A stretch of DNA of 64,000 nucleotides from Leifsonia sp. AG29 (GTDB lineage: Bacteria; Actinomycetota; Actinomycetes; Actinomycetales; Microbacteriaceae), in NCBI RefSeq assembly GCF_009765225.1, contig NZ_VMSF01000001.1, positions 496,001 to 560,000 of the forward strand. The letters are read 5' to 3'. The position numbers and the translations under genes are program-made. Within the stretch, counting starts at the first letter, position 1. Every line of letters begins with the position of its first letter. Shown here piece after piece: positions 49,581 through 58,347 of the stretch. The notes beneath the pieces were generated by a model. That model was given only the letters and a program-made list of their open reading frames with translations. It searched no databases and was not told where the DNA came from.

Positions 49581-51686
49581 TCAGGCCCGGACGGCCGCAG
49601 CGAACGGGAGGACCGCCGATGCGCCCGCTCGTCGGAGCTCTCTCCCCGCGACCGTGACCGTCCATCGGCTGTCGACCAGATCATCGACGAGGAGCACAGG
49701 CCCGTCGGGCACGGCGAGGCCCTCCGCCGACAGCCGCTCCCACACGCCGGCGAGCCGGAACGCACTGTTGCCTCCCGCGCCTCCGGACGGGCCGCCTCGC
49801 GCCAGGGTCAGCGCTCCGAGGTAGGGCAGCCTGCCGGCGTCGGCGAGCCCGCGAGCGAGGGACTCCACGAACCGGGGTCGTCGCCGCGACGGCACCGAGA
49901 CGACGGCGACCGGGCGTTGCGCCCAGTCCCAGTCGGCGAGCACACGCACCGCGACGGACAGCAGCTCGGGCGGGCACGGCTCATCGGGCGCGTCGTCAGC
50001 GAGCAGCGTTCGGAGGCGGCCGCCCCACCCGAGGTCGGTCAGCCGTGCGATCGCCCGGCCCGGCTCGGACTGCTCGGCGGCGGAGATCTTGCCGCGCACG
50101 GGGACACCGAGGCGGTCGGCCCCGGTGGGCCACAGCTTGCGCGGCTCGAGCTCGACACCGGCCCGGCTCAACTCCGTCGAGACGGAGCCCAGGGCTTCGC
50201 TCGGAACGGCCGCCGGGTACCACGGACCCGCGCATCGATCGCAGCGGCCGCAGGGAACCGCGTCCCGGTCGTCGAGGGACCGCTGGAGGAACTCCATGCG
50301 ACAGCCCTCCGTGTTCTCGTAGTCGAGCATCGCGCGCTGCTCGGCCTCGCGCGCGGCGGCGATACGGGCGTAGCGCTCGGAGTCGTAGACCCACGGGCGC
50401 CCGGTTGTGATCCAGCCGCCTGAGACGCGCCGGACGGCTCCGTCGACGTCGAGGACCTTCAGCAGCAGCTCGAGCGTCGACTGCTTGAGATCGACCCGCG
50501 ACTCCAGCGCACGAGTCGACTGCGGGTCCGACGAGAGAGCCTCCAGCACGGCCGACGCCTTCTCCTGCGAAGGCATCGACGCGGTTGCGAAGTACTGCCA
50601 GATAGCGCGGTCCTCCGGCCCCGGGAGCAGGAGGACATCCGCGTTCTCTGTGGCGCGTCCGGCGCGGCCCACCTGCTGGTAGTAGGCGACCGGCGAGGAC
50701 GGAGCACCGAGGTGGACCACGAAGCCGAGGTCGGGCTTGTCGAAGCCCATGCCGAGAGCGCTGGTGGCGACCAGCGCCTTCACCTCGTTTCGCTTGAGCC
50801 GACCCTCCAGCTCCTCCCGCTCGGCCGTGTCCGTCTGGCCCGTGTACGCGTGCGCTTCGTGGCCGGCGAGGCGGAGAACGCGAGCCGTGTCCTCCGCCGC
50901 GGAGACGGTGAGCGTGTACACGATCCCGCTCCCCGGGAGCGCTGCGAGGTTGCCGACGAGCCACGCGAGCCGTGCCGTCGCATCGGGCAGCGGAAGGACA
51001 CCGAGCCGCAGGGAACGCCGGGCGAGCGGGCCGCGGATGGTCACCACCGACGCCCCCGCGCCTCCGCCGCCGAGCTGCTCGGCCACATCGGCGACGACAC
51101 GCTCGTTCGCCGTGGCCGTCGTCGCGAGGACGGGCACTCCCGGGGGGAGCGCGGCCACGAGGTCTCGGAGCCGACGGTAGTCGGGCCGGAAGTCGTGGCC
51201 CCAGTCGGAGATGCAGTGCGCCTCGTCGATGACGAGGAGACCCGTGCGAGCAACGAGCGAGGGCAGATGCTGATCGCGGAAGTCCGGGTTGTTGAGCCGC
51301 TCAGGCGACACGAGGAGGACGTCGACCGTGTCGTCCCCAAGGCGAGCGGAGACGTCCTCCCACTCGTGGCGATTCGCCGAGTTGATCGTCACCGCGCGCA
51401 CCCCGGCGCGCTCGGCGGCCGAGACCTGGTCGCGCATCAAGGCGAGCAGCGGCGAGACGAGCACGGTGGGCCCGGCGCCGCGCCGGCGCAGCAGCATGGT
51501 CGCGACGAAGTAGACCGCCGACTTGCCCCAGCCCGTGCGCTGCACGACGAGCGCACGCCTCCTGTCGTCGACCAGGGCCGAGATGGCCTCGAACTGGCCG
51601 TCGTGGAAGGTCGCCTCCGGCCGGCCGACGAGGGCCCGGAGGCTGTCGAGGGCGTCGTCGAAGGTGGAGGAGGGGGTGTCGCTCAT
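49581..51686 (-). CDS. RecQ-family helicase with C-terminal phosphoribosyltransferase-like segment
   Basis: A 701-residue protein. Helicase domain 1: Q-motif region, GWGKS (52-56) and DEAH near residue 158 with the RecQ-type HCISDWGHDFRPDYRRL. Helicase domain 2: TSALGMGFDKPD and QQVGRAGR. The RecQ zinc-binding region has Cys residues in CGRCDRCAGPW. The last 150 residues contain PVLLVDDLVDSRWTVT (663-678), the PRPP-binding loop pattern of ComF/PRTase folds. It should unwind DNA; what the fused segment does is unknown. Confidence 0.85.
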   Translation of the reverse strand: MSDTPSSTFDDALDSLRALVGRPEATFHDGQFEAISALVDDRRRALVVQRTGWGKSAVYFVATMLLRRRGAGPTVLVSPLLALMRDQVSAAERAGVRAVTINSANRHEWEDVSARLGDDTVDVLLVSPERLNNPDFRDQHLPSLVARTGLLVIDEAHCISDWGHDFRPDYRRLRDLVAALPPGVPVLATTATANERVVADVAEQLGGGGAGASVVTIRGPLARRSLRLGVLPLPDATARLAWLVGNLAALPGSGIVYTLTVSAAEDTARVLRLAGHEAHAYTGQTDTAEREELEGRLKRNEVKALVATSALGMGFDKPDLGFVVHLGAPSSPVAYYQQVGRAGRATENADVLLLPGPEDRAIWQYFATASMPSQEKASAVLEALSSDPQSTRALESRVDLKQSTLELLLKVLDVDGAVRRVSGGWITTGRPWVYDSERYARIAAAREAEQRAMLDYENTEGCRMEFLQRSLDDRDAVPCGRCDRCAGPWYPAAVPSEALGSVSTELSRAGVELEPRKLWPTGADRLGVPVRGKISAAEQSEPGRAIARLTDLGWGGRLRTLLADDAPDEPCPPELLSVAVRVLADWDWAQRPVAVVSVPSRRRPRFVESLARGLADAGRLPYLGALTLARGGPSGGAGGNSAFRLAGVWERLSAEGLAVPDGPVLLVDDLVDSRWTVTVAGRELRRAGASAVLPFAAAVRA

Positions 51687-51778
51687 GGGTCCATCGTTTC
51701 AGAGGGGTCTGACGCCCGGCCGGTGCTCGGATGAGCCAGGGGATGAGCACGTCAGCGGGAGGCCCTGTGGACGACGCG

Positions 51779-52591
51779 TCAGGAGTCCTTCCGGATCCAG
51801 CGGAAGGTCAGCCGGCAAGCGACGAGTCCGAAGATCAGCCAGGCGACGAGCGCGACCGCCACCCACCCGAGCTCCCAGCTCCCGTTCGGTTCCTGGGCTT
51901 CGAAGCTCGCCGGGAGGAAGACGCTGCGCATCCCCTGAGCGATCCACTTGAGCGGGAAGATCGACGCGATGTTCTGCAACCAGGTCGGCAGCAGGTGGAA
52001 CGCCAGATAGACGCCAGAGATGAATTGGAGCACGAGGACGATGGGGATGATGACCGCCGTGGCGGACTTGCCCGTACGAGGGACGGCTGAGAGGGCGATC
52101 CCGAGCACCGCCGATGTGGTGATCCCGAGCAGGTAGATCCACGCGAAGCGCAGCCACGCCTCCGGGGAGGTCGGCAGTGCCACGCCGAAGGCGAACCGCG
52201 CCATGAGGAGCAGCAGAGCGATCTGGAGGACGCTGGTCGCGAGGACCTGCCCCATCTTCCCGAGGAAGTAGGACACGACCGGGAGGGGCGTCCCTCCCAG
52301 CCGCTTGAGCGTCCCGTCGCTCTTCTCGACGGCGATGTCGACAGCCAGGTTCTGGACGCCGCTCAGGAGGATCCCGGCCGCGATCATGCCGGGCAGGTAG
52401 TAGGCGGCCTGGCTGACCCCTCCCGAGCCGTCGGGCGCGGCGCCGACTTTCCCGAGCCCCTGGAATGCGACCGAGAAGATGCCCAGCATCACCACCGGGA
52501 AAAGGAAGGTGAAGAAGATCGTGTCGCCCTGCCGGAAGTACATCCGGGTCTCGTAGCGGGCGCGTGCGGCGCCGAGCGACAGCGTGCTCAC
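51779..52591 (-). CDS. ABC-2 type exporter permease
   Basis: A 270-residue protein with six membrane segments, the long first extracytoplasmic loop and the EKSDGTLKRLGGTPL coupling segment of ABC-2 (drug/polymer exporter) permeases. It overlaps the start of nothing but follows the ATPase gene with four shared bases (52588-52591), so it is its partner. Substrate unknown. Confidence 0.9.
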   Translation of the reverse strand: MSTLSLGAARARYETRMYFRQGDTIFFTFLFPVVMLGIFSVAFQGLGKVGAAPDGSGGVSQAAYYLPGMIAAGILLSGVQNLAVDIAVEKSDGTLKRLGGTPLPVVSYFLGKMGQVLATSVLQIALLLLMARFAFGVALPTSPEAWLRFAWIYLLGITTSAVLGIALSAVPRTGKSATAVIIPIVLVLQFISGVYLAFHLLPTWLQNIASIFPLKWIAQGMRSVFLPASFEAQEPNGSWELGWVAVALVAWLIFGLVACRLTFRWIRKDS

Positions 52592-53496
52592 GCCACCTCC
52601 TCCTTACTGCCGACGGGGACGGTCTCCGCCTGACCGGACTCCTCGGAGCGGACGAGTTCGAGGTAGATGTCCTCGAGGCTCGGCCGGATCACCTCGAGGT
52701 CCCGGGGTTCGGTGCCGAGGTCGGCCGTGAGCCGGGCGACGAGGGCACCCGGCCGGTCCGTGCGCACCTGCTGGGGGGTTCCGTCCGCGTCTCGCCACCG
52801 GACGATCGGGATGCGCGCGGAGGTGCCACCGATCGTGTCGACGGGGCCGATGTCGACCAGCCGCCCGGCCGCGATGACGGCGACCCGGTCGCTCAATTGA
52901 GCGGCTTCATCGAGATAGTGCGTCGTGAGGAGGATCGTCGTCCCTTCGCGCTTGAGCGAGCGGATGAGATCCCAGAACTGGTGCCGCGCCTCCGGGTCGA
53001 AGCCTGTCGTCGGCTCGTCGAGGAAGAGCAGTTCGGGCCGGCCGATCACCCCGAGCGCCACGTCGAGACGGCGCCGCTGGCCGCCCGACAGGTTGCGGAT
53101 GCGCGTCCTCGCCTTCGCTGTCAGCCCGACCGCTGCGATCACCTCATCGACGTCTCGCGGTCTCGGGTAGAAGCGGGCGAAGTGCAAGAGCTGTTCGCGC
53201 ACCGTGACGTCGGCCGCCTCGCCGCCGGACTGGAGGACGATGCCCAGCCGCGCCTTCCACGCCGTCCCGCCGTGCTGCGGGTCGACGCCCAGCACGCGGA
53301 CCTCACCCCCGGAGCGGTCGCGGTAGCCCTCGAGGATCTCGATCGTGGTGCTCTTGCCCGCGCCGTTCGGCCCGAGCAGGGCGAAGGTCTCGCCGCTCGC
53401 GATCTCGAAGTCGATCCCCCGGAGCGCGTCGGCCCCGCCGTACGTCTTGCGCAGTCCGCGCACCACGATCGCGGGCGACGAGGAGGTGGTGATCAC
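52588..53496 (-). CDS. ABC exporter ATPase
   Basis: A 302-residue ATPase: Walker A GPNGAGKST (42-50), LSGGQ (136-140), Walker B LLFLDEPT (156-163) and the DEAAQLSDR switch region. It is of the DrrA/CcmA-like subfamily with a C-terminal extension (from about 230) ending near IRPSLEDIYLEL, as in daunorubicin-type exporters. It forms the exporter with the ABC-2 permease that follows. A drug or lipid is the usual cargo. Confidence 0.92.
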   Translation of the reverse strand: MITTSSSPAIVVRGLRKTYGGADALRGIDFEIASGETFALLGPNGAGKSTTIEILEGYRDRSGGEVRVLGVDPQHGGTAWKARLGIVLQSGGEAADVTVREQLLHFARFYPRPRDVDEVIAAVGLTAKARTRIRNLSGGQRRRLDVALGVIGRPELLFLDEPTTGFDPEARHQFWDLIRSLKREGTTILLTTHYLDEAAQLSDRVAVIAAGRLVDIGPVDTIGGTSARIPIVRWRDADGTPQQVRTDRPGALVARLTADLGTEPRDLEVIRPSLEDIYLELVRSEESGQAETVPVGSKEEVA

Positions 53497-53575
53497 GGCA
53501 CCATCATGGCGCAGCGGAACGGCCCGGCGACAGGCTCATGCCGGTCTCCGGGCCGCACGCCCTCCGTGGGGACTG

Positions 53576-53860
53576 TCAGATGAGCTCGCGCTCACGGCGC
53601 CGCTGCGCCGACCGGATCGCCCCGAGCAGCGCCGACACGGCGATGATCACGCCGAGCGCTGCGGCCGCCAGAACCCACGCGGAGGCCGGGGTCAGAGCGG
53701 AGACCCACCGCTCCGCTGCGGCGACGCGTTCCGGGGCGGCGAGCACCCAGAGGGTCCCGGCGGCGAAGAAGCCGAGGATCAGCCCCCATACGACACCGCC
53801 CCACCGGATCGGGGCGAGCCTCGTGGCTGAGGGGAGGGGGACCTCGGCGGGCTGTGTCAT
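53576..53860 (-). CDS. Small membrane protein
   Basis: A 94-residue protein with two membrane segments (about 22-42 and 63-83), separated by a short loop with AAPERVAAAERW, and a basic C-terminus. AAAGGGACGAG lies before the ATG at 53860. It is 41 bp after the PspC-type gene on the same strand and may be part of the same envelope stress unit. I do not recognise the family. Confidence 0.65.
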   Translation of the reverse strand: MTQPAEVPLPSATRLAPIRWGGVVWGLILGFFAAGTLWVLAAPERVAAAERWVSALTPASAWVLAAAALGVIIAVSALLGAIRSAQRRRERELI

Positions 53861-53901
53861 CGTCTCGTCCCTTTCATCGGGGGTCCGGTCCTCGGGCGCG
53901 G

Positions 53902-55134
53902 TCACCGCGACCACGTCCCATCGAATGCACCGGCTGCGGCCAGGAAGGCGTGCGCCGATGCTCCGGCCGCGACCGTGGCCGCCATCGTCAGGACAGCCAG
54001 CAGGATGGCCAGGAAGATCAGGAACCCGCTGCGCCGCCGGGCGAGGCCCGCGATGAAGACCGTCACGGCGAGCACGAAGGTGCCTGCGGACAAGGCGGCC
54101 GCGCTCGCGTAGCGAGAGATCTCGGGGATCTGCATCCAGATGATGGCGGCGATGGAGCCGGCGACCAGCGACAGACCGACGGCGAGCCAGCCGACCGCCG
54201 CACCGATCCGCGGGTTCGCAGTGCGATAGGCGATCCGCCGGGCGGCGGCGTCGGCGGAGGCGGCGGCCGCCTGAGCCCGGAGCTCTGTGCGCCGCTGCGC
54301 TCTCACCGTCCGCATGTCCTCGTCGAGGCGGCGCTTCCACTCCGCGTGCTCAGCGCGCCACTGCGCCTGACGCTCCTGCCAGTCGGCGACCGCCTCCGTC
54401 GACGCGTCCGCTTGGGGTGCGGGAGGCGCGACCGGCTCGGACGCGAGGCTCACCGTCGGCACAGAGGAACGGGCAGCTCCAGCCACTGCCGCAGCGCCGG
54501 GAGCCTGGGCCGGGCCGTCGGCAGCGGGTGCCGCTGGGGATGCGTCCGCGCTCTGCGGGTGACCGGGAGGAGCCGTCGGTGGCGCCGGGTCCGTCGGCGA
54601 CGTCGGAGTGGAGGCGCTGGGCGGCGAATTCCTCACGGCCAGCACGATCAGTGCTATCCCGGCCCCGAGCACGACCAGTGTCCAGAGGACGCGACCCACG
54701 AGGTCGCCCCACGCGGGCAGGTGCCAGAACGGGCCGTCGAACCACCAGAGGCCGCTCGCCCACGGGACGAGGGAGAGCAGCACCATGACGCCGATGGCGA
54801 CCATCGGGGGCTCGAACTCACCCTCGAAGAGGCGCTGGAGATGGATCCGTCCGTCGCGATCGGGCAGGAGCGCCCAGGCGATCGCGTAGATCAAGAGGAG
54901 GGGCGCCCCGAGAACCGCGGCGACGGCGACGATACCGCGAACGATCAGGGGGTCGATTCCGAGCCGGTAGGCGACGCCGGCGCACACGCCGCCGAGCCAG
55001 CCGTCGGCCCGTGCGATGCCCAGCCCGCGCATCCAGTCGAAGAACCGTGCGCCGCGTCCGGAGAGCCCCGTCCGGGGTCCGCCGTATGGTGCGTGGGCGC
55101 CCGGCGGGGTAGCGGTCGAGTCCTGTTGTGACAT
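53902..55134 (-). CDS. PspC-domain membrane protein
   Basis: A 410-residue protein. A PspC domain lies near residues 35-95 (DGWLGGVCAGVAYRLGIDPLIVRGIVAVAAVLG in outline). Further hydrophobic segments follow, then a Pro/Ala-rich linker, a basic helical stretch and three or four membrane segments at the C-terminus. The ATG at 55134 has CGGAG upstream. It is divergent from a histidine kinase that also begins with a PspC domain, as in LiaF/LiaS-like envelope stress systems. It probably senses or restrains the kinase. Confidence 0.85.
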   Translation of the reverse strand: MSQQDSTATPPGAHAPYGGPRTGLSGRGARFFDWMRGLGIARADGWLGGVCAGVAYRLGIDPLIVRGIVAVAAVLGAPLLLIYAIAWALLPDRDGRIHLQRLFEGEFEPPMVAIGVMVLLSLVPWASGLWWFDGPFWHLPAWGDLVGRVLWTLVVLGAGIALIVLAVRNSPPSASTPTSPTDPAPPTAPPGHPQSADASPAAPAADGPAQAPGAAAVAGAARSSVPTVSLASEPVAPPAPQADASTEAVADWQERQAQWRAEHAEWKRRLDEDMRTVRAQRRTELRAQAAAASADAAARRIAYRTANPRIGAAVGWLAVGLSLVAGSIAAIIWMQIPEISRYASAAALSAGTFVLAVTVFIAGLARRRSGFLIFLAILLAVLTMAATVAAGASAHAFLAAAGAFDGTWSR

Positions 55135-55171
55135 GCTCCGATCCTGTCTCGGCGCCGCATCGGAGGGTATC

Positions 55172-55198
55172 GGGTGACACCCTGATCGGACCCTGATC
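55172..55198. promoter_or_regulatory. Possible response-regulator binding sites
   Basis: GGGTGACACCC (55172-55182) is a perfect palindrome around one base. ACCCTGATC occurs at 55179-55187 and again at 55190-55198, exactly 11 bp apart, one helix turn. They lie between the divergent PspC-domain gene and kinase gene and are candidates for binding by the LuxR-type regulator. Confidence 0.5.
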
Positions 55199-55248
55199 CC
55201 TGGGGCCGCCGGTACCCCGAGGCGCCCGTGTCTGCTTGGATTCTGCTC

Positions 55249-56439
55249 ATGAGCTCTGCTGCCGCCCGCCCGCGGGCCCCGCTCGCGCGACCTCGGTCGT
55301 GCGCGCTGGCCGGTGTGAGCGTCGCGCTCGCGGACCACCTGTGCTGGCCGGTGACCGTCGTCCGGTGGCTTTTCATCGGGACATCCCTCCTGGGTGGCGC
55401 CGGGGCTCTGTTCTACCTCTGGCTGTGGGCTCTCGTCCCGCTCCGAGACCCCGGTCCCGATGACCCGGAGGACGGCGTGCGGCGGCTCGTCGACGTGCCG
55501 TGGGCTCTCGCGCTCGGGGGCGGCCTGGCCGGCGTCTCGAGTGTCGTGCTCGTCGTCGCCGGCGCGCCGGGGACGGGGTTCGGCGCGCTCGCCGCCTCCA
55601 TCGTCCTCCTCGTCGCGGCCGTGGGCTGGGGGCAGCTCGTGGACGATGATGCCGGGCGGCCGGCCCGGATGTCGGCGACCGCGTTCCGGACCACCTGCGG
55701 CGCGGCCCTCGTCGGCCTCGCGCTCGTCCTCGCCGTCCTGCAGAGCACGAGCGGTTCCGGCCCCGTGTGGCTGGGCATCATCGCAGCGACGTTCGCCGGA
55801 GCTGCCGTCATGGTGGCTCCGTGGGCCCTCCGCCTGTGGCGGGAGCTCATCGGGGAGCGCACGGCGCGCATCCGCGAGGAGCAGCGCGCCGAGATGGCGG
55901 CGCACCTCCACGACTCCGTCCTCCAGACCCTGGCGCTCATCCAGAACCGCGCCGGCGCCTCGAGCGAGGTGGGCCGGATCGCCCGGGCGCAGGAGCGCGA
56001 GCTCCGCGAGTGGCTCTACGCCGACGGTGCGCACTCGGACGAGAAGCCCGGCGAGGACCTCGCCGCCGAACTGCGGGAAGCGGCCGCTGTGCTCGAGGTC
56101 GATCATGCCGTCCACTTCGATGTCGTCTCGGTGGGCGCACCCGTCGTGCACGCTCCGGCCGAACTGGCCGCAGCGGCGCGCGAGGCCATGCTCAACGCGG
56201 CCCGGCATGCCGGAGGTGACGTCTCCGTGTACATCGAGAACGGGCCGGGCGCCACCGACGTCTTCGTGCGAGACCGCGGGGCCGGCTTCGACGTCGACGC
56301 GCTGCCCGAGGGCCGGCTCGGAGTCCGCGAATCGATCATCGGACGCATGCGCCGGGCGGGCGGCCATGCTACCGTCACGTCGCGCGACACCGGCACCGAG
56401 GTGCACCTCCGCATCGAGCCCACGAACGAGGCATCATGA
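55249..56439 (+). CDS. Sensor histidine kinase with PspC domain (LiaS/DesK-like)
   Basis: A 396-residue kinase. The N-terminal PspC-like segment (CALAGVSVALADHLCWPVTVVRWLFI in outline) is followed by about four to five membrane segments, the HisKA_3 phosphorylation site AHLHDSVLQTL (His about 221) and an HATPase_c domain (EAMLNAARHAGG N-box, DRGAGFD G1 box). Start may be the ATG at 55249 or the in-frame GTG at 55228. It overlaps the response regulator gene by four bases (ATGA). It phosphorylates that regulator on an envelope signal. Confidence 0.9.
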   Translation: MSSAAARPRAPLARPRSCALAGVSVALADHLCWPVTVVRWLFIGTSLLGGAGALFYLWLWALVPLRDPGPDDPEDGVRRLVDVPWALALGGGLAGVSSVVLVVAGAPGTGFGALAASIVLLVAAVGWGQLVDDDAGRPARMSATAFRTTCGAALVGLALVLAVLQSTSGSGPVWLGIIAATFAGAAVMVAPWALRLWRELIGERTARIREEQRAEMAAHLHDSVLQTLALIQNRAGASSEVGRIARAQERELREWLYADGAHSDEKPGEDLAAELREAAAVLEVDHAVHFDVVSVGAPVVHAPAELAAAAREAMLNAARHAGGDVSVYIENGPGATDVFVRDRGAGFDVDALPEGRLGVRESIIGRMRRAGGHATVTSRDTGTEVHLRIEPTNEAS

Positions 56440-57131
56440 CCGACGCACAGCCGCCCGCTCCGCTCGAGGAGGCGCCCCGGCAGAGCATCCGGGTGGCCAT
56501 CGTCGACGACCACTCGATCTTCCGTTCGGGCCTCCGTGCCGACCTCGACGACCGACTCGAGGTCGTCGCCGAGGCGGGCGACGTCGGCAGCGCGGTCGAC
56601 GCGATCCTCGCCTCCCGGCCGGACGTCGTGCTGCTCGACGTGCACCTCCAGGGCGGCGATGGAGGCGGCGGCGCCGAAGTCGTGAAGCGGACCGCTTCGC
56701 AGGTGCCCGGGACCCGGTTCCTGGCGCTGAGCGTCTCCGACGCCGCGGAGGATGTCGTTGGCGTCATCCGGGCGGGTGCCCGGGGCTACCTCACCAAGGG
56801 CAGCTCGGGGGGCCAGGTCAGCGACGCCGTGGTGGCGGTCGCGGGAGGCGATGCGGTCTTCTCGCCGCGGCTCGCCGGGTTCGTGCTGGACGCCTTCGGT
56901 GCCGCCGCCGGAGAGCAGGCCGAGACGACCGACGAGCTCGACCGGCTCTCCGCCCGGGAGCGCGAAGTGATGCGGCTCATCGCCCGGGGCTACGCCTACA
57001 AGGAGGTGGCGGCCGAGCTCTTCATCTCGATCAAGACCGTCGAGACCCATGTCTCGGCCGTCTTGCGGAAGCTCCAGCTGTCGTCGCGTCACGAGCTCAC
57101 CGCGTGGGCTCTGGAGCGGAAGCTGCTCTGA
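56436..57131 (+). CDS. LuxR/NarL-type response regulator
   Basis: A 231-residue regulator: receiver domain with Asp24/Asp25, phospho-acceptor Asp68 in LLDVH and Lys121 in YLTKG; LuxR helix-turn-helix at the C-terminus (LSAREREVMRLIARGYAYKEVAAELFISIKTVETHVS in outline). Partner of the PspC kinase. It probably regulates the PspC gene and itself through the sites at 55172-55198. Its 3' end overlaps the convergent DUF559 gene by 35 bases. Confidence 0.92.
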   Translation: MTDAQPPAPLEEAPRQSIRVAIVDDHSIFRSGLRADLDDRLEVVAEAGDVGSAVDAILASRPDVVLLDVHLQGGDGGGGAEVVKRTASQVPGTRFLALSVSDAAEDVVGVIRAGARGYLTKGSSGGQVSDAVVAVAGGDAVFSPRLAGFVLDAFGAAAGEQAETTDELDRLSAREREVMRLIARGYAYKEVAAELFISIKTVETHVSAVLRKLQLSSRHELTAWALERKLL

Positions 57132-58041
57132 CCGATCCGAGCGGCGCACGGTGCTGTCGAAGCAGGGCCCGCACCCGTCGCGACAGTCCGGGATCGTGGA
57201 GGTCCTCCGGGCCGAGCTCCACGACCCTCCAGCCGTCGGCCTGAAGGTCGAGCCGGCGTGACAGATCGCGCCGGTACTGGCCGCGGTCGCGGTGGTGGTC
57301 GCCCTGGTATTCGAGGATGAGGCGCTCCTCCACGTAGACCAGGTCGCCGCGATATCGGGCCCCGCTCGAGACACGGATCGGCTCGTTGGGACGGCCACCG
57401 TGTACTCCGCTGCGTTCGAGTCGCGCGCGGAGCAGGCTCTCCTGCGGGGACTCGGAACGCGCGCTCACCAGGCCGATCGCCTCCGTGAGCGCTGGTCGAC
57501 CCCGCCTGGCCGGCGAGCGGTGGAGCGCCGCTCTCAACCGGGTCGTGTCGCACAGCCGGCGCTCCTCGGCGATCAGCCAGTCGCCGGCGACGACGAGCTC
57601 GTCCACCGTGAGCGCTCCTCCGAGCTCGCACCAGGTGCGCTCGGGCGTCGAGACGGGCAGACCGGCCTTCACGGTCACGTCCCCGAGCGAGATGCGCACC
57701 GAGTGGCCGGTGATTCCGTGCCTCCGGGGAGCGCGGGCGGGCGCAGGGACGCTCACATCGAGCCGTCGCGAGTGCTCCCAGCAGGCTCGCCGGGGCAGCG
57801 GCACGCCATGGAGGGCGGCCGCCGTCGCCCCGGAGAAGAAAGCGCCCGGGGGCCGCACAGCGAGAAAGGCGCGACACAGGTCGACGAGGGTCAGCTCGGG
57901 CAGGGCGGTCACCACGCCGCGGAACGGCCGATGGACGTCCGGACCGCGGAGCCGCTTCGGGGAGACGCCGAGTGCGCGGGCGTCGGCGCGGCGGATCGCG
58001 GCGTGCTGGAGGAGCGAGGGGAGGGGCGCGGACGGCTTCAT
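57097..58041 (-). CDS. DUF559/Vsr-like nuclease-fold protein with AbiEi-like N-terminus
   Basis: A 314-residue protein. The N-terminal 200 residues resemble the winged-helix AbiEi-type or DUF559-associated domain (ALGVSPKRLRGPDVHRPFRGVV and ERTWCELGGALTVDELVVAGD). The C-terminal 100 residues show the PD-(D/E)xK-like core: GDLVYVEERLILEYQGDHHRDRGQYRRDLSR in outline, with the Asp, Glu and Gln-Gly-Asp positions. It may be a nuclease; activity is not known. Two copies of the DnaA-box/hairpin repeat lie just upstream of its start. Confidence 0.75.
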   Translation of the reverse strand: MKPSAPLPSLLQHAAIRRADARALGVSPKRLRGPDVHRPFRGVVTALPELTLVDLCRAFLAVRPPGAFFSGATAAALHGVPLPRRACWEHSRRLDVSVPAPARAPRRHGITGHSVRISLGDVTVKAGLPVSTPERTWCELGGALTVDELVVAGDWLIAEERRLCDTTRLRAALHRSPARRGRPALTEAIGLVSARSESPQESLLRARLERSGVHGGRPNEPIRVSSGARYRGDLVYVEERLILEYQGDHHRDRGQYRRDLSRRLDLQADGWRVVELGPEDLHDPGLSRRVRALLRQHRAPLGSVRAASAPEPTR

Positions 58042-58077
58042 GCGTTCAGCCTGACCGGCGCGACGGAGCGGTGGGCG

Positions 58078-58187
58078 TTATCCACAGGAGTCCGTGGAGG
58101 GAGAGAAGTGAGACGTCGCTTGTGGCCCCCTCGGGAGCCGCGAGAGCGTGTGAGGGGGCCACCACGGACCGTTCAATCGTTCAACGG
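58078..58187 (+). repeat. DnaA-box/hairpin repeat element, copy 2
   Basis: TTATCCACAG (58078-58087), hairpin arms TGGCCCCCTC (58123-58132) and GAGGGGGCCA (58152-58161) around 19 bases, and the tail CCGTTCAATCGTTCAACGG (58169-58187). The box-to-hairpin distance is 45 bases, the same as in copy 3. It starts 37 bp upstream of the DUF559 gene's start. Confidence 0.9.
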
Positions 58188-58200
58188 GGGTGGAGGGGCG

Positions 58201-58278
58201 GGGGAGGGGGACGAGGGAGGGCTGCGGGAGGCGGAGGGGGACGAGGGAGGGATGCGGGAGGCGGAGGGGGACGAGGGG
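58201..58278. repeat. 30-bp G-rich tandem repeat, about 2.6 units
   Basis: Units at 58201-58230, 58231-58260 and a partial at 58261-58278 are nearly identical, of the form GGAGGGGGACGAGGGAGGG plus TGCGGGAGGC-like. Runs of three or more G recur every few bases, so the plus strand could fold into G-quadruplexes. It lies between repeat copies 2 and 3. Confidence 0.85.
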
Positions 58279-58347
58279 GACGAGGGCGAGCGGCGGGCGA
58301 CGGCCCGGCATTGCGGCGCGGGGTGCGGGCAACCGGGCGAGGCGCGC

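Noticed and set aside
47327-49765. 812-codon minus-strand frame across murB
   Set aside because: Antisense shadow; murB and the following gene are clearly coding on the plus strand.
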